Source: Indolivaga alginatilytica
GTDB lineage: Bacteria > Bacteroidota > Bacteroidia > Bacteroidales > Dysgonomonadaceae
Reading direction: 5' to 3'
Assembly (NCBI RefSeq): GCF_003201355.1
Contig: NZ_QICL01000005.1
Location: forward strand, 62,001-126,000
Length of the DNA stretch: 64,000 nucleotides
This document shows positions 27,386 to 39,465 of the stretch, piece by piece. The notes beneath the pieces were generated by a model that was given only the letters and a program-made list of their open reading frames with translations, was not told the origin of the DNA and did not search any database. Position numbers and translations under genes: made by a program. How positions within the stretch are numbered: position 1 is the first letter of the stretch; every line of letters starts with the position of its first letter.

Positions 27386-30300
27386 ATGAATAAACAGGAA
27401 CGAATGAGATTGAAAAAAAAATGTACACTATTTATTGTATGCTTTTTTTGTACTGCTTGTTTGATGGCTCAATCCTTCAAAATAAGTGGAAGTGTTATTG
27501 ATGAAAAATCAGATCCCGTTATCGGTGCGACTATCTCTATAAAAGGAACAACCACCGGAACGGTAGCAGATTTGAACGGAAAGTTTTCATTGGATGTACC
27601 AAATGAAAATTCTATACTGGTTGTTAGCTATGTGAGTTATACAAAACAAGAAATAAAAATCGGATCAAAACGAGTTTTTAATATTGTATTGAAAGAAGAT
27701 CAGCAACTATTAGATGAAGTAGTCGTTGTAGGATATGGTGTTCAAAAGAAGGCTAACTTAACAGGGGCAGTAGGAGCGGTTAATAGTAATGAATTGAATT
27801 CTCGTATTGCACCCAGTACTTCCTCTCTGCTTCAAGGTCGAATGGCCGGATTGCAGGTTACGCAGAACTCAGCCATGCCCGGTAGTGAGAACGTAGAGAT
27901 GCGTATTCGTGGTATGGGAACGTTCAGTTCAGCAGGAAATAATCCCCTTGTGCTGATCGACGGAGTGGAAGGTGATATGAATAAACTGAATCCCAATATG
28001 ATTGAAAGCATTTCGGTTCTAAAGGATGCTTCATCCGCCGCCATTTATGGATCGCGAGCTGCTAATGGTGTAATACTTGTGACCACAAAGGCGGGAACTG
28101 AGGGACGCCTTAATATAGAATATAGTTTTAACTATTCGATGCAAAAGCCGACGAAACCTATGGATCGTATTACGAATTCTGTAGAGTATATGGAAACAAT
28201 CAATAAGGCAATCGATTTCTCAAAGAATATAAATGCGGCATGGAGATATACGGACGAAGAGATTGATCGTTATAGAAGAGGTCAAGATCCGAATGATCCG
28301 ACTTATAATCCGGCACAATATCCTAATTGCGATTGGATGGATTATTTGATTCGAGACGCAGCACTTAGTCAGCACTTCCTCAGTATTAATGGAGGTAGAG
28401 GAGGAACAACATTTAATGTGGGGCTAGGTTATTTAAATCAAAAAGGTCTTCTGTTGGGTACAGATTATGAGCGATACGATGTACAGGTAAACTTCAAATC
28501 GTCTTTAACTAACCGGGTGACTTTTGGTACTAATATATCAATGAACTATGGTGTTCGTCATGATACTTCATTTAATGATACCGATTTAGGTAATATGAAT
28601 GCTTCACGCGATCAGATGCGAAGTGCATATGCTGCTTCGCCACTGATGACACCGCAATTACCTGACGGTAGTGGACGTTGGTCTTCGTATGCCTATGAGA
28701 ATAAGGGCGGAAATAAGAACCCGATCGCTAATGCTATTGCAGGTGGAGGACAGCTGATAGATAGCAACTATATACTGGCAAGTACATTTATGAATGTGAA
28801 GATTGTTGACGGACTTAGTGCAGAGGTCAAAGGTGCGGTTAAATTTGCAGAAAACCAGTATAAGATTATGAATGCAACATGGGATGGAGCGGTATTTTTA
28901 CCGGATGCAAATGGTGTTTTTGAAAACCGTCCTTCTACTTCAATGCAAAGTTTTCGCCAGCGAAATAACCGTTCGAAACAATATACACTTTTTAGTACTC
29001 TTAATTACTTGAAGACTTTCGATAAAGTACATAATATTACTGCAATGGCGGGATATAGTCAGGAAAGTTATAATTATGAGCAAATCGAAGGTTATCGTAC
29101 CGGCTATACTTCAACCGATATGTGGTATTTGAAACCGGGTCCGACTCCGGCTCAGACCAACGATAGTGATGTGAATGAGTGGGCTTTAATGTCATTCTTC
29201 GGACGAGCCAATTACGATTACGATGGTAAGTATTTAGTGGAAGCAAATGTTCGTCGTGATGGAACTTCACGTTTGCCCAGAAATGGTCGTTGGGGAACAT
29301 TTCCTTCCGTATCAGCAGGATGGAGAATCTCTGAAGAAGATTTCATGAAAGGTCTTTCCTATATGGATAACCTTAAGGTGAGGGCTTCATGGGGACAATT
29401 AGGTAATCAGAATATAGGTAATTATCCTTATCAGGATATGCTTGAGAATGACAATTACAATTTCGGAGGAACAATGACAAGTGGCTATACCAGTAAATCG
29501 ATAGTAAATACGAATATCAAGTGGGAAACTACTACGTCTACTAACGTTGGGTTAGATTTTGGCTTTCTGGGGAATAAACTGTATGGTTCGGTAGATTGGT
29601 ATCGCAAATATACTACTGACATTCTTCGCACATTACAAGTGCCTAATTTTGTCGGGATCGCAGGGCCTACGGTAAATCAAGGTGAAATGGAAAATATCGG
29701 CTGGGACTTTAGTTTGGGACACGATAATAAAATTGGAGACGTTCGCTATAGCATCAGAGCTAATTTGGATACCTATAAAAATACCTTGCTAAACTATGGT
29801 GCCGATGAGATAAACGGAGTGAATATACGCAGAGAAGGTTTGCCTTGGAATACTTATTATGTAATGGTTCAGAATGGGGTTTATCAGAATCAGGCAGAGA
29901 TAGACAACGAAGGAGTTGTGAGAACTTATGCAGGTGCAGTAACTATCAAGCCCGGTGATATCAGATATACAGATATAAGTGGTCCTGACGGAGTACCCGA
30001 TGGAGTTATTGATGCCACTTACGACCGTGCTACGGTATCGGGAGCCTTCCCTAAATTTAATTACGGTTTCAATATTAATGTTAGTTATAAGATGTTTGAT
30101 CTTAGTTGTTTCTTCCAAGGAGTTCAGGGACGAAAACTCTATGTCTCATCTTGGGGTATTTCTCCTTTCAATCAAGCTTCTGCTCCTCCCGTATTTTGGA
30201 GGGACGCATGGGATGGCGAAGGCACATCAAACTATATACCGCACATCTACATGGATGGCTATGGACCGATGCAAGCCGGTTACTCCTCTTTCTTCCTTAG

Positions 30301-30535
30301 AGATGCATCTTATCTGCGTATGAAGAGCATTCAAGTTGGTTATAATGTACCTGCTATATGGGCGAAGAAACTATTTGTTCAAAATGCTCGAGTATATTTC
30401 TCAGGTGATAACCTATTGACATTTACTAATTTCTTCGATGGACAGATAGATCCTGAACGTACAGGACAGGGATCGAGCGATGCAATGTATCCTCAGGCGA
30501 AGATATTTACATTTGGTTTAAAAGTAACATTTTAA
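27386..30535 (+). CDS. SusC-like TonB-dependent outer-membrane glycan transporter (second pair)
   Basis: Second glycan importer of the locus, 1049 residues. Signal peptide ends near CLMAQ, followed by a carboxypeptidase-regulatory-like domain (KISGSVIDEKSDPVIG), VVVVGYGVQKKANLTGAV, and a plug with IESISVLKDASSAAIYG and AANGVILVTTK. The barrel includes GRANYDYDGKYLVEANVRRDG and ends in Phe (GRANYDYDGK is shared with many SusC barrels). A start 18 bp downstream (Met7) is also possible. It differs clearly from the first SusC, so the two pairs probably accept different fragments of the same glycan or different glycans. Confidence 0.96.
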   Translation: MNKQERMRLKKKCTLFIVCFFCTACLMAQSFKISGSVIDEKSDPVIGATISIKGTTTGTVADLNGKFSLDVPNENSILVVSYVSYTKQEIKIGSKRVFNIVLKEDQQLLDEVVVVGYGVQKKANLTGAVGAVNSNELNSRIAPSTSSLLQGRMAGLQVTQNSAMPGSENVEMRIRGMGTFSSAGNNPLVLIDGVEGDMNKLNPNMIESISVLKDASSAAIYGSRAANGVILVTTKAGTEGRLNIEYSFNYSMQKPTKPMDRITNSVEYMETINKAIDFSKNINAAWRYTDEEIDRYRRGQDPNDPTYNPAQYPNCDWMDYLIRDAALSQHFLSINGGRGGTTFNVGLGYLNQKGLLLGTDYERYDVQVNFKSSLTNRVTFGTNISMNYGVRHDTSFNDTDLGNMNASRDQMRSAYAASPLMTPQLPDGSGRWSSYAYENKGGNKNPIANAIAGGGQLIDSNYILASTFMNVKIVDGLSAEVKGAVKFAENQYKIMNATWDGAVFLPDANGVFENRPSTSMQSFRQRNNRSKQYTLFSTLNYLKTFDKVHNITAMAGYSQESYNYEQIEGYRTGYTSTDMWYLKPGPTPAQTNDSDVNEWALMSFFGRANYDYDGKYLVEANVRRDGTSRLPRNGRWGTFPSVSAGWRISEEDFMKGLSYMDNLKVRASWGQLGNQNIGNYPYQDMLENDNYNFGGTMTSGYTSKSIVNTNIKWETTTSTNVGLDFGFLGNKLYGSVDWYRKYTTDILRTLQVPNFVGIAGPTVNQGEMENIGWDFSLGHDNKIGDVRYSIRANLDTYKNTLLNYGADEINGVNIRREGLPWNTYYVMVQNGVYQNQAEIDNEGVVRTYAGAVTIKPGDIRYTDISGPDGVPDGVIDATYDRATVSGAFPKFNYGFNINVSYKMFDLSCFFQGVQGRKLYVSSWGISPFNQASAPPVFWRDAWDGEGTSNYIPHIYMDGYGPMQAGYSSFFLRDASYLRMKSIQVGYNVPAIWAKKLFVQNARVYFSGDNLLTFTNFFDGQIDPERTGQGSSDAMYPQAKIFTFGLKVTF

Positions 30536-30638
30536 GATGCTACACCTCTTATTGTCTGTCTAAATATAAATATAAATATAAGTTATGGTTTTAATACATG
30601 ACATTAAATTATAGCTTTTACTTAATACCCGTATAAAA

Positions 30639-32243
30639 ATGAAAAAATATACTATAATAACCTGCTTTTTATTTGCTCTGATTCTAGCCGGCTGCCAGGA
30701 TTTTCTGGATAAAGACCCTCTTGATCAGTTGAGTAAAGATAAGTTTTACAAAAATGAGACGGAGATACAGCAAGGTCTGGTGTCGACCTATCTTCGCTAC
30801 CGTTCACAATTGATTGGAGGAATGGGAGCCGGCAACGGTTCAGCAATAGACATGGAAGCACTAAGTGACAATGCTTATTCATCCTCAGGATTCCAAAGTT
30901 TGCAAAATATAGCTCAGGGAGGTATGACATCCACAACGGGAGGAGCCGTTACGGGTTTATGGAATGATGCCTGGCAAGGAATCGCCTATTGTAATTACTT
31001 TTTGGATAATCTGGAAAGACCCGAAGTAAAGAGTTTAGTAACTGACGAAAGATATAAACAATACAGAGGGGAAGCCCTTTTTAATCGTTGTTATTTTTAT
31101 TTTTTATTGATCCAGAACTATGGTGATGTTCCTTTTTTGACTCATGCTGTTGAACTTGATACTCCATATATGAATATGAAGAGAGAGTCGGTAAGTACTG
31201 TTGTTCCCCAATTACTATCGGATATGGATTTGGCTATTGAAGGACTTCCCTTAAAGGCTTATACAGATGGCCATGCAGTAAAAGGATCGGCGGTTTTGCT
31301 TAAAACACGTATCTTGATGTATAACAAACAGTATGCAGAGGCTGCTACCACTGCATATTCTTTGATTGGGAATACTAAAAATCCACATAAAATAGTTGAC
31401 GATTATTCAGGTATATTCTTTGGAGACCAAGCAAATAATCAGGAAATAATGTTTTCTGTTTGGTATGCCTCGCCGGATGATATGCACCAGTTTGATCAGT
31501 TTACAGGAAGTCGTATGTCTTGTTACCCATTGTTCGATTTGGTGAAAGCATATGAAGAAAAGTCTTCGGGTGTGAGAGATCCTCGCCTATCAATGACTAT
31601 TTTTATGGTAGGCGATCCTTGGATAATGTATAACGGAACTACAACTAAAACATTCCAGTACAAAACTAAAAACCCCGTTGCCGGAGGTCCTGATATAATA
31701 CTTGACCCTACCATATATTCGTACTCCGGTCAGCAATTTCCTCCTAGAGACGGTACTCCCCGGACATCGGAAGGCAATATCCCGGTAAGCTCTTTAGCTT
31801 GGAAAAAAGGAGTGAATCCGGCTCTCGTTCAGGCTAGGGACAGGATAAGTTCTCAACATTGTGTATTAATGCGTTATGCCGATTTACTTCTATTGTATGC
31901 CGAAGCTATGTTTGAATCGGGAAAAGCTTCTGATCCAACAGCATTGAAGGCTCTTAATGAGGTTCGTGCCCGTAAAGGAGTAGAGATGCCCCCTAAAACC
32001 GAATTAACCCGCGATAATATACGTAACGAGCGTCGTGTAGAATTGGCATATGAAGGGATACGTTACTATGATATCAAACGTTGGGACATTGCAAAAGATG
32101 TAATTCCCAGAAAGGTCCCTAATCCGACTCTTGCTGCTGCACAGCAAATCAGATGCTTATGGGATGGTAACCTATGGCCTATACCTCAGAATATTATGAA
32201 TATAATGACTCCTGCCGGATGGGTGAATAATGCACCTTATTAA
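30639..32243 (+). CDS. SusD-like surface glycan-binding lipoprotein (second pair)
   Basis: Partner of the SusC at 27386-30535. The 534-residue protein has lipobox LAG-Cys19, then QDFLDKDPLDQLS. Core segments are FNRCYFYFLLIQNYGDVP and MRYADLLLLYAEAMFESG, with NERRVELAYEGIRYYDIKRW near the C-terminus, the standard RagB/SusD closing region. The 103-bp gap from susC holds no copy of the hairpin repeat, unlike the first pair. No SusE/F-type lipoprotein follows, since the next gene encodes a multi-module enzyme. Confidence 0.95.
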   Translation: MKKYTIITCFLFALILAGCQDFLDKDPLDQLSKDKFYKNETEIQQGLVSTYLRYRSQLIGGMGAGNGSAIDMEALSDNAYSSSGFQSLQNIAQGGMTSTTGGAVTGLWNDAWQGIAYCNYFLDNLERPEVKSLVTDERYKQYRGEALFNRCYFYFLLIQNYGDVPFLTHAVELDTPYMNMKRESVSTVVPQLLSDMDLAIEGLPLKAYTDGHAVKGSAVLLKTRILMYNKQYAEAATTAYSLIGNTKNPHKIVDDYSGIFFGDQANNQEIMFSVWYASPDDMHQFDQFTGSRMSCYPLFDLVKAYEEKSSGVRDPRLSMTIFMVGDPWIMYNGTTTKTFQYKTKNPVAGGPDIILDPTIYSYSGQQFPPRDGTPRTSEGNIPVSSLAWKKGVNPALVQARDRISSQHCVLMRYADLLLLYAEAMFESGKASDPTALKALNEVRARKGVEMPPKTELTRDNIRNERRVELAYEGIRYYDIKRWDIAKDVIPRKVPNPTLAAAQQIRCLWDGNLWPIPQNIMNIMTPAGWVNNAPY

Positions 32244-32280
32244 GCATAAGGAGATAAATAGAGTATATGATTGATCGAAT

Positions 32281-32373
32281 TAAGTAATTCTAACTATTTA
32301 ATGCAATGATTTATCAGCATAACTATCTCTGGTTGTTATGCCCAGCCAAAGCAATAAAAAGGTCTGCGACCTT
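32281..32373 (+). repeat. Dispersed ~91-bp intergenic repeat, copy E (reference copy)
   Basis: This full-length copy starts TAAGTAATTCTAACTATTT and continues through ATGCAATGATTTATCAGC and CCAAAGCAATAAAA to the end hairpin AAGGTCTGCGACCTT (32359-32373: 6-bp arms, 3-nt loop). Its reverse complement matches copy F at 43675-43765 almost base for base, and copy H repeats it in forward orientation. It lies between susD and the three-module enzyme gene. Confidence 0.85.
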
Positions 32374-32447
32374 AATTATCCGAATCGGCTGAATAAAAGG
32401 CTGGTTCGGGTATTTATCAAAGAAATTAAAAGGAATAAGACCATAAC

Positions 32448-35417
32448 ATGAATCTAATGAAGAACCTACAAAAAATATCAAGTCTATTCTCCTTACTTGT
32501 TGTCTGTTTTCAAGTAAATGCTCAGGCTGGTCGAACGGCAAATGCCGATGGCAAAACAGATACCTATAAATTGATAGAATCCTTTGGTTATGGAGTTGAG
32601 GTGCCAGATTGTAAACATCCCATCAAGCATATTACACAACAATATGATAGTGAACTGCAAAAGCAAGTATTTGTTTTTACACTTCATGCTCAATTAGATG
32701 ATGATCGTTGTGGAGCACAGGATAGGCAACGCACAGAAATAAAGACCTTCGGGCCATCGCCCGAATCGATGAAAGGGCATAGAGGAAAAAAACAGCAATA
32801 TAAATGGAAGTTTAAGCTGGATAAAGATTTTCAACCGTCGCCTAACTTTTGCCATATTCATCAGATAAAAGCCGATGCCGGACCTAATGCAGGAGCACCG
32901 ATCGTAACGCTTACACCTCGTTTCAAAGGTGGTAAAGAGGTGTTGGAATTTAACGTTGTTTCTCCCTCAAATGTATCTACAATTCTGGCAGAAGAAGACT
33001 TGTCGTTGTTTAAAGGAATCTGGGTAGAGGTAACAGAAACAATATTGCATGATAACCCCGGTAGGATAGAACTGGAAATTAAAAGAGTATCGGATGGTAA
33101 AAGACTTCTTTATGGTAAAAGCAATAAGGTCGATATGTGGCGTGACGGAGCACGATTCAACCGTCCGAAGTATGGGCTTTATCGTAGTCTTAAAGAGCCA
33201 TCCTATTTAAGAGATGAGTCTGTTTTGTTTGCAGATATAGAATTTATAGAGATATCAGATAAGAACCATACTCGAAGAACAAATACGGGATGGGAGCTGG
33301 CTACTGATATTGAAAGAGAGTTGCTTGCCGTTTTACCACAGCAAACATTTAATGTGGTAGACTTTGGTGCAGTGGGTAACAATACAAACGACTGCTCAGA
33401 AGCTTTTGCCCATGCCATAGAGAAATGTAACAAAATGGGAGGTGGTACTGTTTTGGTTCCAAAAGGGATGTACAAATTAAATACACCTCTCTATTTGTTG
33501 TCAAATATTCAGCTTCTACTATCAGAAGGATCAATATTATCTTTTGATCCTCAAATGATGTCTGAATTTCTGATTAGTTCCGATAATCAAGAGAATATCA
33601 GATTAACGGGACCCGGAAAAATTAGAGGTAATGGCAAAGGAGCAATATGTTTATCGGATAGTCGAAATATACTTATCAGTAACTGTGATTTTGAGTCTTC
33701 GGGCGATAATATTACGATTCGGGCTAATACCAAAAGTGAGAATATTATTCTAAAGAACAATTATTTCAGAAAAAGTGGAGAAAGTGCAATTACTCTTGGT
33801 GGCAGTACACCAGGAGTAATTCGGAATATATTTGCCAATCAAAATACTTTTGGGGTCATTCCTAAATATATTGTACATATGTACGGCACAGATAGGGGTG
33901 GACTTATCGAAGATATTTGGATGAGAGATAATTACTCGGAAGGTTATCCTTGTGAAACAGCTTTTCAATTAGAGCAGTTAGTAAGTGATTCATCTAAAAG
34001 TGCGAATATTCCTATATTATGGTATAGCTATTTTGAGAATTTCTCGAACTTGAATGCTACTAGTAAAGGAATATCCTTTACCTCTGTATCAAAAACGACA
34101 CAGCCTATCGAAAGTATGTGGTTTAAGAACATACAAATAATAAATGCTACAGAAATTATTAACAGACATACAACGAGAGATATTTATGTGGAAAATGTGA
34201 GTGCAAAACCTATTGATTTGTCTGATATTACAGAAACAGGTGTAGCGAATGCCTATTTACCTTATGCACCAGTACCCCAATTTTGGTCGGTGACTGCTGC
34301 ACAAAGTACTATGGCACGTTATCCTGATTTTACGAAAGCATATTGGAATGCATGGACATATGTTAATAGTTACATGGCTTGTGTTTTCGAACGTTTGTAT
34401 AAAGCTACGGGAGACGACACGTATCTTAAATATATAAAAAGTTATATAGATAATTTTATAGATGAAGACGGTAATTTTATTGCTGTCACCAATTATAAAG
34501 GCTTATCGAGAATACCTAATGTATTTGATAATCTGGATAATATGATGCCCGGAAATACGCTTGTCATGTTATACGAATATTATAAAGAACCTCGTTATAA
34601 AAAAGCAGCCGATTATATATTTGCATGTCTGAAAAACTATCCCCGAAATAATGATGGCGGTTTTTGGCATGGTAAAGGTCTTCATGGGCAGATGTGGATT
34701 GATGGTGTTTTTATGGGGCAAATGTTTTTACTTCGATATGGTCGTTCCATTGGTGATGCAGAATATGCTTATGATGAGGCAGTCAAACAAATAGTGGCTT
34801 ATGCTAAAAGGGGGGAGCAAGGTAATTCGGGACTCTATGTACATGGTATTTATGAGTCGGGGCATGGTGACCGCCTTTGTCAATGGGCAGATCCCTCTGG
34901 CGGTAAATCGTCCGAAGTATGGGGAGAAGGACTGGGATGGTATGCTTTGATATTGGTTGAGGCATTAGAGACTCTCCCAAAGAATCACAAGGGATACAAT
35001 GATGTTAAAGATATATTCGTTCGTTTGGCAGAAGCCTTGAAGCGTACCCAAGACCCTAAAACCGGAGGCTGGTTTCAGGTTGTGGATAAAGGAAACAGAC
35101 CCGATAACTGGATAGAAACTTCGGGAAGTGCTATGTTTACATATGCATTGCAGCAAGGTGAAAATCTGGGAGTTCTGAACAAAAAGGACTACGAATTGGT
35201 TGTTAAAGATGGATACACTTCCATTGTTAACCACGCCAAAATAAACGAAAGAGGATTGGTTGATATCCATGAAGCATGTGATGGTGTGGGGGTGCAAGAA
35301 AACTATGAAAAATATATTAACTACAAAAAATCTCTGAATGCTAAAGAAGCCTATGTTGGTTTTGTTTGGGCTACCGAAATAGTAGAAAGAGATGCAATAA
35401 AAAAGAATCTAAAATGA
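32448..35417 (+). CDS. Three-module secreted enzyme: jelly-roll lyase + GH28-like beta-helix + GH105
   Basis: A 989-residue exported protein (signal to about VNAQ) joining three carbohydrate modules. Residues about 30-285 resemble beta-jelly-roll lyases of the PL7/PL13/PL20 type: RQRTEIK (Arg95, Glu97), CHIHQIK (His138, Gln139) and KYGLYR (Lys241, Tyr245) are the expected active-site strands. Residues about 300-600 form a GH28-type helix starting [11 protein letters not shown]. Its catalytic region reads SSGDNITIR, with one of the paired Asp replaced by Asn and no Gly-His-Gly, so it may be inactive or binding only. Residues about 610-989 are a GH105 barrel with [10 protein letters not shown] (Asp752), EGLGWYAL and [11 protein letters not shown]. 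The lyase would make unsaturated ends that GH105 removes. The stop codon overlaps the next start (ATGA). Confidence 0.8.
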   Translation: MNLMKNLQKISSLFSLLVVCFQVNAQAGRTANADGKTDTYKLIESFGYGVEVPDCKHPIKHITQQYDSELQKQVFVFTLHAQLDDDRCGAQDRQRTEIKTFGPSPESMKGHRGKKQQYKWKFKLDKDFQPSPNFCHIHQIKADAGPNAGAPIVTLTPRFKGGKEVLEFNVVSPSNVSTILAEEDLSLFKGIWVEVTETILHDNPGRIELEIKRVSDGKRLLYGKSNKVDMWRDGARFNRPKYGLYRSLKEPSYLRDESVLFADIEFIEISDKNHTRRTNTGWELATDIERELLAVLPQQTFNVVDFGAVGNNTNDCSEAFAHAIEKCNKMGGGTVLVPKGMYKLNTPLYLLSNIQLLLSEGSILSFDPQMMSEFLISSDNQENIRLTGPGKIRGNGKGAICLSDSRNILISNCDFESSGDNITIRANTKSENIILKNNYFRKSGESAITLGGSTPGVIRNIFANQNTFGVIPKYIVHMYGTDRGGLIEDIWMRDNYSEGYPCETAFQLEQLVSDSSKSANIPILWYSYFENFSNLNATSKGISFTSVSKTTQPIESMWFKNIQIINATEIINRHTTRDIYVENVSAKPIDLSDITETGVANAYLPYAPVPQFWSVTAAQSTMARYPDFTKAYWNAWTYVNSYMACVFERLYKATGDDTYLKYIKSYIDNFIDEDGNFIAVTNYKGLSRIPNVFDNLDNMMPGNTLVMLYEYYKEPRYKKAADYIFACLKNYPRNNDGGFWHGKGLHGQMWIDGVFMGQMFLLRYGRSIGDAEYAYDEAVKQIVAYAKRGEQGNSGLYVHGIYESGHGDRLCQWADPSGGKSSEVWGEGLGWYALILVEALETLPKNHKGYNDVKDIFVRLAEALKRTQDPKTGGWFQVVDKGNRPDNWIETSGSAMFTYALQQGENLGVLNKKDYELVVKDGYTSIVNHAKINERGLVDIHEACDGVGVQENYEKYINYKKSLNAKEAYVGFVWATEIVERDAIKKNLK

Positions 35418-38011
35418 AAAAAACACAACTTGTAAAATCAGGTTTAGTTGCACTTTCTATCTTCTTTACAATGGGGAGCTGCAAGACCGAAGAAGTTAAA
35501 AGTAACGACCTTAAGCTTTGGTATGATCGTCCGGCACAGGTTTGGGAAGAAGCACTGCCTTTGGGTAACGGACGTATTGGTGCAATGGTATTCGGAGAGC
35601 CTCAGAAAGAGCTTTTCCAGTTGAACGAAAATTCGCTGTGGTCGGGATATCCCAAAGATGCTAATAATCCTAAAGCGGCAGGTGCTTTGCCTGCGGTTAG
35701 GGAAGCTATCAACAATGGCGATTATGTAAAAGCATCTTCTATCTGGAAAAATAATGCACAAGGACCTTATACGGCTCGTTATTTACCGATGGCAGATTTA
35801 CACCTTACAACATTGTCGGGTAATGATATTACAAATCTGTATCGTGATTTGAATATCTCTGATGGAACATCTACGGTAAGTTTCGAATCAAACGGAGTCA
35901 AATACAAACGGACGGCTTTTATATCTTATCCTGACCAAGTGATGGTAATCCGTCTCGAAGCAGATAAGAAGCAATCACTGTCATTTGATGTTGCTTTAGA
36001 CAGTAAACTCAGATATATATCTAAAGCTAAAGAAGATACTTACTTAGTATTAAAAGGAAAAGCTCCTAAACATGTAGCGCACAGATCGGATGAACCAGAA
36101 CAAATAGTATATGATGAAGAAAAAGGTGAGGGCATGAATTTCGAAGTTCATGTAAAAGTCTTAGCTGAAGGTGGAAAATCTACGGCTAAAGATAGTATTC
36201 TGAGCATTAATAATTCGGATGCTGTAACTCTGATTCTTTCAGCAGCTACAAGTTTTAACGGATTCGATAAATCTCCCGGTCTCGAAGGTAAAGATCCTTC
36301 TTTACAAGCTACGGCTAATATGGAAGCAGCCTCAAAGAAATCATATGCTGAGCTATTAAGCAATCATACAAAAGATTACAAATCGTTATTCGATAATGTA
36401 GTTTTAAATCTTGGAGAAGTAAAACCGGAAAAAGAAGCTTTACCGACTGATAAAAGACTGGAACAGTTTTCGACCGATGATAGTGACAATGGGATGGTTA
36501 TCTTATATTACCAATATGGTCGTTATCTGACTATTGCTTCTTCTCGTTCAGGCTCAATACCTTCTAATCTTCAAGGATTGTGGAATCGCCATGTACAACC
36601 TCCTTGGGGTTCTAATTATACGACAAATATAAATACGGAAATGAACTACTGGCCTACTGAATTAACCGGCTTGCAGGCTTGTCATGAGCCGCTTCTTAAT
36701 TTTGTGAAGTCTCTATCTATTAATGGACGAAAAACTGCACAGATAAATTACGGCATGGATACAGGCTGGCTGGCTCATCACAATACAGATGTGTGGGCAC
36801 AGACAGCTCCCACCGGTAATTATAATATAGACCCAAGGGGTTCGCCACGCTGGTCGTGTTGGCCAATGACTGGCGTTTGGTTTTCTCAGCACTTGTGGGA
36901 GCATTACGCTTTTGGTGGCGATAAACAATATTTAAAAGAAAGTGCATACCCTCTCATGAAAGGAGCAACCGAATTTGTTTTGCAATGGTTGCAGAATGAT
37001 GAATCGGGTTATCTGGTAACAAATCCGTCTTCTACTCCCGAAAATTTATTTAAATACAAAGACAAAAACGGCAAGGAGCAGACGGGAGAGATAAGCAAAG
37101 CCACTACTATGGATATGGCTATGATTTGGGATTTGTTGACCAACTGTATTGAGGCTTCAAGAGTACTGAATATAGACAGTGACTTCCGTAAGACTTTAGA
37201 AGAAACAAAGGAAAAACTATATCCGCCACATTTGGGTTCGAAAGGACAGTTACAGGAATGGTATAAAGATTTTGAGGAAGTAGATCCACAACATCGTCAT
37301 GTATCGCATTTGTTCGGATTACATCCGGGTAAAGAAATATTACCTCGTGTAACACCCGAAACAGCTGCGGCAGCTAAACAAACTTTATTATTGAGGGGCG
37401 ATGGCGGCACAGGTTGGGCTATGGCTTGGAAAATAAATTTTTGGGCACGTCTCGAAGATGGAAATCATGCTTACTTGATGTTGAAAAACGGTTTAAGGCA
37501 TGTGGATGCAACCGATGTTTCGATGAAAGGTGGAGGTACATACTCTAATTTGTTTGATGCTCATCCTCCTTTCCAAATTGATGGGAATTTTGGAGGAACG
37601 GCAGGTGTTACCGAAATGTTGCTGCAAAGCCATGCAGGAGAGATTTTCCTTTTACCGGCGTTGCCCGATAATTGGAAAGACGGTTCAGTAAAAGGACTTA
37701 GGGCGAGAGGCGGTTTCACTATAGATATGGAATGGAGAAACGGTAAAATAACGAAGGCTGTTATTTATTCTGCTTTGGGAGGAAATTGTAGGGTTAGAAC
37801 TTTGGCTAAAGTATCGGCAAAAAGTTTTGATCTGAAATTGGCGGAAGGCAAGAATCCGAATGAATTTTATTTTATAGGAAAAGCTCCCGAATTAGTCAAG
37901 GGTGACAATGCCTCGCCATTACAGAACTTAAACCTGAAAGAAACATCATTAGTAGATTTTTCGACAGAAAAAGGAAAGAGCTACGAACTGCTAAATACAT
38001 CAGACAAATGA
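35414..38011 (+). CDS. GH95 alpha-L-fucosidase / alpha-L-galactosidase
   Basis: Inverting enzyme removing terminal alpha-L-fucose (or alpha-L-galactose). I take the ATG at 35414, which overlaps the upstream stop by ATGA and gives a clean lipoprotein signal (lipobox MGS-Cys23, 865 residues). Earlier in-frame starts lie inside the previous gene. Family segments: [19 protein letters not shown] near the N-terminus, [31 protein letters not shown] with the catalytic Asn pair, and [19 protein letters not shown] with the catalytic Asp. Length is normal. It is translationally coupled on both sides, since its own stop overlaps the DUF362-like start in the same way. Fucose against L-galactose preference cannot be decided here. 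Confidence 0.93.
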   Translation: MKKTQLVKSGLVALSIFFTMGSCKTEEVKSNDLKLWYDRPAQVWEEALPLGNGRIGAMVFGEPQKELFQLNENSLWSGYPKDANNPKAAGALPAVREAINNGDYVKASSIWKNNAQGPYTARYLPMADLHLTTLSGNDITNLYRDLNISDGTSTVSFESNGVKYKRTAFISYPDQVMVIRLEADKKQSLSFDVALDSKLRYISKAKEDTYLVLKGKAPKHVAHRSDEPEQIVYDEEKGEGMNFEVHVKVLAEGGKSTAKDSILSINNSDAVTLILSAATSFNGFDKSPGLEGKDPSLQATANMEAASKKSYAELLSNHTKDYKSLFDNVVLNLGEVKPEKEALPTDKRLEQFSTDDSDNGMVILYYQYGRYLTIASSRSGSIPSNLQGLWNRHVQPPWGSNYTTNINTEMNYWPTELTGLQACHEPLLNFVKSLSINGRKTAQINYGMDTGWLAHHNTDVWAQTAPTGNYNIDPRGSPRWSCWPMTGVWFSQHLWEHYAFGGDKQYLKESAYPLMKGATEFVLQWLQNDESGYLVTNPSSTPENLFKYKDKNGKEQTGEISKATTMDMAMIWDLLTNCIEASRVLNIDSDFRKTLEETKEKLYPPHLGSKGQLQEWYKDFEEVDPQHRHVSHLFGLHPGKEILPRVTPETAAAAKQTLLLRGDGGTGWAMAWKINFWARLEDGNHAYLMLKNGLRHVDATDVSMKGGGTYSNLFDAHPPFQIDGNFGGTAGVTEMLLQSHAGEIFLLPALPDNWKDGSVKGLRARGGFTIDMEWRNGKITKAVIYSALGGNCRVRTLAKVSAKSFDLKLAEGKNPNEFYFIGKAPELVKGDNASPLQNLNLKETSLVDFSTEKGKSYELLNTSDK

Positions 38012-39450
38012 AAACTAAATTATTGGGAATATTTCTTGTTGCAGTTCTTCATGTAGGAACTCTGACTGCTCAACACGGGCATCCTGATCAGTTGACTACA
38101 AAACCTGCCACTAAATACGATTGGAAGCCGGATGCTTCTAATAAACCGATAGGCGATGCAAAAGGAATCTATAGGGGTAGGGTTTCGTGGGCTCATATGC
38201 CGGGTGTTGCACATTGGGCTGGAGATTGGAAATCGATGGAGAACTCATGGTGGTCTGATCGAAGTACTGATCAGGATGGAGTTAACAGAATGTTAGGTAC
38301 TATTATATGTTCGCTTTCGGGGCACAATAAATATGAAGATGCATGGCAAGCAATTTTTAAGTATCATAACCGTACTTTAGGTCGTAATAATTCGGGTTAT
38401 AAAAAAGGAGAGATAGTTGCTATCAAATTAAATATGAATGGTACCTATCGTATAACCAGACATACCAATGCCACGGATACTTCTCCGCAAATGGTGTATG
38501 CTATGATAGAGCAACTGGTTAAATACGGGGGAGTGGATGCAAAAGATATTGTAGTTTACGATGCCAAAAGGGATATATATCCTGAAATATTAATGAAAGT
38601 ATGGTCTGATTACAAAGATGTACGTTTTCTACAATCAAAAGAACCGGGCGAAGAGCAAAAGCATCCTTATTACGGAGAGTTTCGCAATATCGAAACTCCT
38701 CAATGGGTACAGGCTATAGAGTATTCTAATGGGCAATACGACAGGGCACGTAATATTCCCAAGCAGATAAAAGATGCAACTTATCTGATCAATCTGGCTT
38801 TATTGAAGGCACACTCTTATCCGTATTCTAATCAGGAAAAAGGAGATGAAGGGCAAACTGCAGTTACTATGATTGGTAAGAGTCATTATGGAACTATACA
38901 GCAACCCGATGAACTTCATGCCATTATAAATACCAATAAAGAAGGTGTTGCAAATGCCTTTTCTCCGATGATCGATATGGCTGCTTCACCCGAATTAGGA
39001 GCGAAATCGATATTATATATTCTCGAAGGTCTGTATTGTGCCCGCAAGCATAATTCGAATCCTGTACACTTTCCGAATGCACCATTTAACAATCAGGTTT
39101 ATCCGTATGCTAATCCGGAGTGGCCTTCCTCGATATTGGGTTCTCTGGATATGGTAGCATTAGATTCTGTGGGCCTGGATATTTTATATTCTCAAAGCCA
39201 GAATAATAAAGACCCTGAAAATGATAACAGACCATCTATAATGATTCGAGAAAATGCAGATGATTATCTGCATGAAATGGCTTTGGCCGGCGATAATCCT
39301 CCATCGGGAACAGTCTATATGCAAGGGGGGAAGAAGGTTGAAAGTCTGGGAGTTCACGAACACTGGAATAATGACCAAGATCGTCGGTATTCGCGTAATC
39401 TTGATCCTAAAAATGGGCGGGGTATTGAGTTAGTCTATATTAAACTATGA
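38008..39450 (+). CDS. Secreted DUF362-like protein of unknown function (paralogue 1)
   Basis: A 480-residue exported protein (signal to about LTAQ). The core resembles DUF362: [15 protein letters not shown], then [16 protein letters not shown] and [14 protein letters not shown], a Rossmann-like pattern. Flanking regions are specific to this type: [18 protein letters not shown] and [16 protein letters not shown] near the start, and [23 protein letters not shown] and [11 protein letters not shown] near the end. A paralogue lies at 45341-46822. The start codon overlaps the GH95 stop (ATGA), so translation is probably coupled. I do not know its activity. Export and PUL context suggest a role in handling the glycan, perhaps a sugar or substituent not covered by the known glycosidases. 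Confidence 0.7.
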   Translation: MKTKLLGIFLVAVLHVGTLTAQHGHPDQLTTKPATKYDWKPDASNKPIGDAKGIYRGRVSWAHMPGVAHWAGDWKSMENSWWSDRSTDQDGVNRMLGTIICSLSGHNKYEDAWQAIFKYHNRTLGRNNSGYKKGEIVAIKLNMNGTYRITRHTNATDTSPQMVYAMIEQLVKYGGVDAKDIVVYDAKRDIYPEILMKVWSDYKDVRFLQSKEPGEEQKHPYYGEFRNIETPQWVQAIEYSNGQYDRARNIPKQIKDATYLINLALLKAHSYPYSNQEKGDEGQTAVTMIGKSHYGTIQQPDELHAIINTNKEGVANAFSPMIDMAASPELGAKSILYILEGLYCARKHNSNPVHFPNAPFNNQVYPYANPEWPSSILGSLDMVALDSVGLDILYSQSQNNKDPENDNRPSIMIRENADDYLHEMALAGDNPPSGTVYMQGGKKVESLGVHEHWNNDQDRRYSRNLDPKNGRGIELVYIKL

Positions 39451-39465
39451 AAAAGAAGAAATATA

